Positions 6,134 through 8,164 of a stretch of 8,164 nucleotides of DNA are shown here, piece by piece. Source of the DNA: JBFHKO01 sp041595355 (lineage in GTDB: Bacteria > Pseudomonadota > Gammaproteobacteria > Enterobacterales > Aeromonadaceae); assembly GCA_041595355.1 (NCBI GenBank), contig JBFHKO010000114.1, positions 1 to 8,164 on the forward strand. The letters are read 5' to 3'. Under the pieces are notes generated by a model that did not search any database, had not been told where the DNA came from, and worked only from the letters and a program-made list of their open reading frames with translations. Every line of letters begins with the position of its first letter. Positions within the stretch are counted from its first letter, which is position 1. Both the position numbers and the translations under genes were made by a program.

Positions 6134-7063
6134 ATGAACATCGCGCATCTGAGGCTGTTCGTCAGGCTGGCGATCACCCACAACATCAGCCAGGCCGGCC
6201 AGGAGCTCGGCCTGTCACCGGCGGTGGCCAGCGCCCATATCGGCAAGCTGGAGCAGGGGCTTGGGGTCCGGTTGCTGCACCGCACCACCCGCAAGGTGTC
6301 GCTCACCCAGGAGGGCGAGGCGTTCCTGCCCTATGCCCAGGAGGTGCTGGCCAGCGTGGAGATGGCGCGCGCCTCGGTGGGGGCGGGCGTGGCGGATCCC
6401 AGGGGGACCCTGCGGGTTGCGGCCCCCGCCTCGTTCGGGCGCATGCATCTGGTGCCGTCGTTGCCGGCCTTTTTCGACCGCTATCCGCATCTGTCGCTCG
6501 ATCTGCGGCTGTCCGACACGATCGTCGATCTGGTCGAGGGCGGCTTCGACATCGCCATCCGCAATGCCGGGCTCAAGGACTCGAGCCTGGTGGCCCGCCG
6601 GCTGGCGCCCGACCGGCGCATTCTCTGCGCCTCGCCGGACTACCTGCAGCGGTTCGGCGAACCGGACTCGCCACAGGCGCTGCTCGAGCATCAATGCATC
6701 TCGCTGCTGGGGCTGGAGACCTGGGTATTCGACACCCCGAATGGGCCCTGCAGCATCCGGGCCGGCGGCCGGCTGCGAACCGACAACGGCGAGGCCATGC
6801 GCGACGCCTGCGTCGCCGGACTCGGCATCGCCATCGGCTCGACCTGGAGCCTCTACCGGCACCTGGCGCGTGGTGAGCTGGTCCAGGTGCTGCCGCACAG
6901 CCCGCTGGCCGCACAGACCGCGATATGGGCGCTCTACTCCAGCGCCCGCCTGCTGGCGCCCAAGGTGCGGGCCTTCATCGACTTCTATGCCGGCTATTTC
7001 GGCGAGGAGCCCTACTGGGACCGGCCGCAGTCGGGCGTGGCATTACCGCCTGCCGACCAATGA
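6134..7063 (+). CDS. LysR-family transcriptional regulator
   Basis: This 309-residue DNA-binding protein has the standard LysR plan. An N-terminal winged helix-turn-helix (about 1-60) contains NISQAGQELGLSPAVASAHI and GKLEQGLGVRLLHRTTRKV then SLTQEGEAFLPYAQ. A linker helix follows (about 61-90), then a periplasmic-binding-protein-like effector domain from GTLRVAAPASFG (91-102) with LVEGGFDIAIRNAGLKDSSL (133-152). The latter is typical of the CrgA/DsdC-like group next to oxidoreductase genes. The ATG at 6134 starts five codons before the usual LRLF, as expected. The ribosome binding site is poor (AGGG abuts the ATG), suggesting low expression. It is divergent from the MDR oxidoreductase and probably regulates it through the repeats at 6078-6106. 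It converges on ychF downstream. The effector is unknown. Confidence 0.93.
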   Translation: MNIAHLRLFVRLAITHNISQAGQELGLSPAVASAHIGKLEQGLGVRLLHRTTRKVSLTQEGEAFLPYAQEVLASVEMARASVGAGVADPRGTLRVAAPASFGRMHLVPSLPAFFDRYPHLSLDLRLSDTIVDLVEGGFDIAIRNAGLKDSSLVARRLAPDRRILCASPDYLQRFGEPDSPQALLEHQCISLLGLETWVFDTPNGPCSIRAGGRLRTDNGEAMRDACVAGLGIAIGSTWSLYRHLARGELVQVLPHSPLAAQTAIWALYSSARLLAPKVRAFIDFYAGYFGEEPYWDRPQSGVALPPADQ

Positions 7064-7126
7064 AACCCCCCCTGAGGCGGTGGCCATCAAGGGGGTTGGC
7101 GATGGGGGGCGCCCGCAAGGCGGGCG
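7064..7126. terminator. Hairpins between convergent LysR and ychF genes
   Basis: Immediately after the LysR stop, AACCCCC (7064-7070) can pair with GGGGGTT (7091-7097). A second, tighter hairpin CGCCCGC-AAG-GCGGGCG (7110-7126) lies 5 nt beyond the ychF stop. Neither has a long T tract on either strand, but lying in the 68 bp between two converging genes they are the obvious candidates for shared transcript ends. The stems are seen; terminating activity is inferred. Confidence 0.45.
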
Positions 7127-7131
7127 GCGGT

Positions 7132-8164
7132 TCAGACGTTAAACAGGAAGTGGATGACGTCACCGTCCTTGACGATGTACTCCTTGCCCTCCTTGCGCAG
7201 CTTGCCGGCGTCCTTGGCACCCTGCTCGCCCTTGAACTGGATGTAGTCGTCGAAGCCGATCACCTCGGCGCGGATGAAGCCGCGCTCGAAGTCGGTGTGG
7301 ATCTTGCCCGCCGCCTGGGGGGCGGTGGCACCGACGGGGATGGTCCAGGCGCGCACTTCCTTCACCCCGGCGGTGAAGTAGGTCTGCAGGTTGAGCAGCT
7401 GGTAGCCGGCGCGGATGACGCGGTTCAGCCCCGGCTCCTCGAGCCCCATCTCGGAGAGGAATTCGTCCTTCTCGGCATCGTCCAGCTCGGCGATCTCGGC
7501 CTCGATGGCGGCACAGACCGGCACCAGCACGGCGTTCTCGGCAGCGGCGATGGCGCGCACCTGCTCCAGCAGCGGGTTGTTCTCGAAGCCATCCTCGGCC
7601 ACGTTGGCGATGTACATGGTGGGCTTGAGGGTCAGGAAGTTCAGGTAGCGGATCGCCTCCAGCTCCTCCTTGTCGAGCTTCAGGGCGCGCAGCAGGCCGG
7701 CCTCCTCGAGGTGCGGCTTGATCTTCTCCAGCACGGCTATTTCCAGCTTGGCATCCTTGTCGCCGCCCTTGGCCTTCTTGCTGCTGCGCAGTATGGCGCG
7801 CTCGCAGCTGTCGAGATCGGCCAGCGCCAGCTCCATGTTGATGACCTCGATATCCTCCTGGGGCGAGATGGCCCCGGCGACGTGGATGACGTTGTCATCC
7901 TCGAAGCAGCGCACCACATGGCCGATGGCCTCGGTCTCGCGGATGTTGGCCAGGAACTGGTTGCCGAGCCCCTCGCCCTTGGAGGCGCCCTTCACCAGGC
8001 CGGCGATGTCGACAAACTCCATGGTGGTCGGCAGCACTCGCTGGGGGTTGACGATGGCGGCCAGCTGATCGAGACGCGAGTCCGGCATCGGCACCATGCC
8101 GGTGTTGGGCTCTATGGTGCAGAAGGGAAAGTTGGAGGCCGCAATACCCGCCTTGGTCAGCGCA
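7132..8164 (-). CDS. ychF: Ribosome-associated Obg-like ATPase YchF (5' end outside window)
   Basis: This is a P-loop NTPase of the Obg family, a cytoplasmic protein that binds ribosomes and prefers ATP to GTP. It has been tied to stress responses and selective translation in E. coli. The frame is open to the window edge: upstream of the Met at 8095-8097 it continues with ALTKAGIAASNFPFCTIEPN, so that internal Met is not the start. Comparison with the 363-residue E. coli protein shows only about 20 residues missing, including the P-loop GLPNVGKST. Visible are the switch motif DIAG (about residue 72 of the full protein), KGASKGEGLGNQFLANIRET, and NVAE (about 207-210), the NxxE that replaces NKxD and explains ATP preference. 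The central coiled-coil follows, then the C-terminal TGS domain (LNLQTYFTAGVKEVRAW onward) ending in DVIHFLFNV. The gene is complete at its 3' end and converges on the LysR gene. Confidence 0.97.
   Translation of the reverse strand, partial: ALTKAGIAASNFPFCTIEPNTGMVPMPDSRLDQLAAIVNPQRVLPTTMEFVDIAGLVKGASKGEGLGNQFLANIRETEAIGHVVRCFEDDNVIHVAGAISPQEDIEVINMELALADLDSCERAILRSSKKAKGGDKDAKLEIAVLEKIKPHLEEAGLLRALKLDKEELEAIRYLNFLTLKPTMYIANVAEDGFENNPLLEQVRAIAAAENAVLVPVCAAIEAEIAELDDAEKDEFLSEMGLEEPGLNRVIRAGYQLLNLQTYFTAGVKEVRAWTIPVGATAPQAAGKIHTDFERGFIRAEVIGFDDYIQFKGEQGAKDAGKLRKEGKEYIVKDGDVIHFLFNV

Overview
The window reads as chromosomal DNA of a GC-rich gammaproteobacterium. The YchF protein follows the enterobacterial family almost residue for residue, and the glycerol dehydrogenase and dihydroxyacetone kinase resemble those of Citrobacter/Aeromonas-type dha clusters. 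A marine or aquatic member of the Aeromonadaceae (Oceanimonas/Zobellella-like) would fit, but this is a guess from gene content. No phage, insertion sequence, CRISPR array or RNA gene was seen.

Layout. (1) Positions 1-2867, minus strand: a three-gene operon transcribed toward position 1, made of a sodium:solute symporter of the SGLT/YidK type, an NAD-dependent glycerol dehydrogenase (gldA) and the first 57 codons of a dihydroxyacetone kinase (dhaK). Together they would import a small polyol or sugar, oxidise glycerol to dihydroxyacetone and phosphorylate it for glycolysis. (2) Positions 2868-3356: an AT-rich divergent intergenic region of about 490 bp holding a GalR/LacI-type operator candidate. 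(3) Positions 3357-4776, plus strand: a 55-codon galactokinase remnant with its own ribosome binding site overlaps the start of an intact aldose 1-epimerase gene (galM). A small unknown ORF and a hairpin terminator follow. (4) Positions 4821-4937: a miniature inverted-repeat element whose two ends each fold into a hairpin. (5) Positions 5007-7063: a zinc-less quinone-oxidoreductase-type MDR gene (minus strand) and a LysR-family regulator (plus strand) in the classical divergent arrangement, with two copies of TTGATAATCA between them. (6) Positions 7132-8164: the ATPase gene ychF (minus strand), convergent with the LysR gene and lacking its first ~20 codons at the window edge.

Most of the window is ordinary metabolism. 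The points that stand out are the decayed galK leader fused to galM, the operator-like site in front of the symporter operon, the inverted-repeat element with paired changes in its stems, and the twin repeats between the oxidoreductase and LysR genes. I found no convincing evidence for an undescribed multi-gene system.
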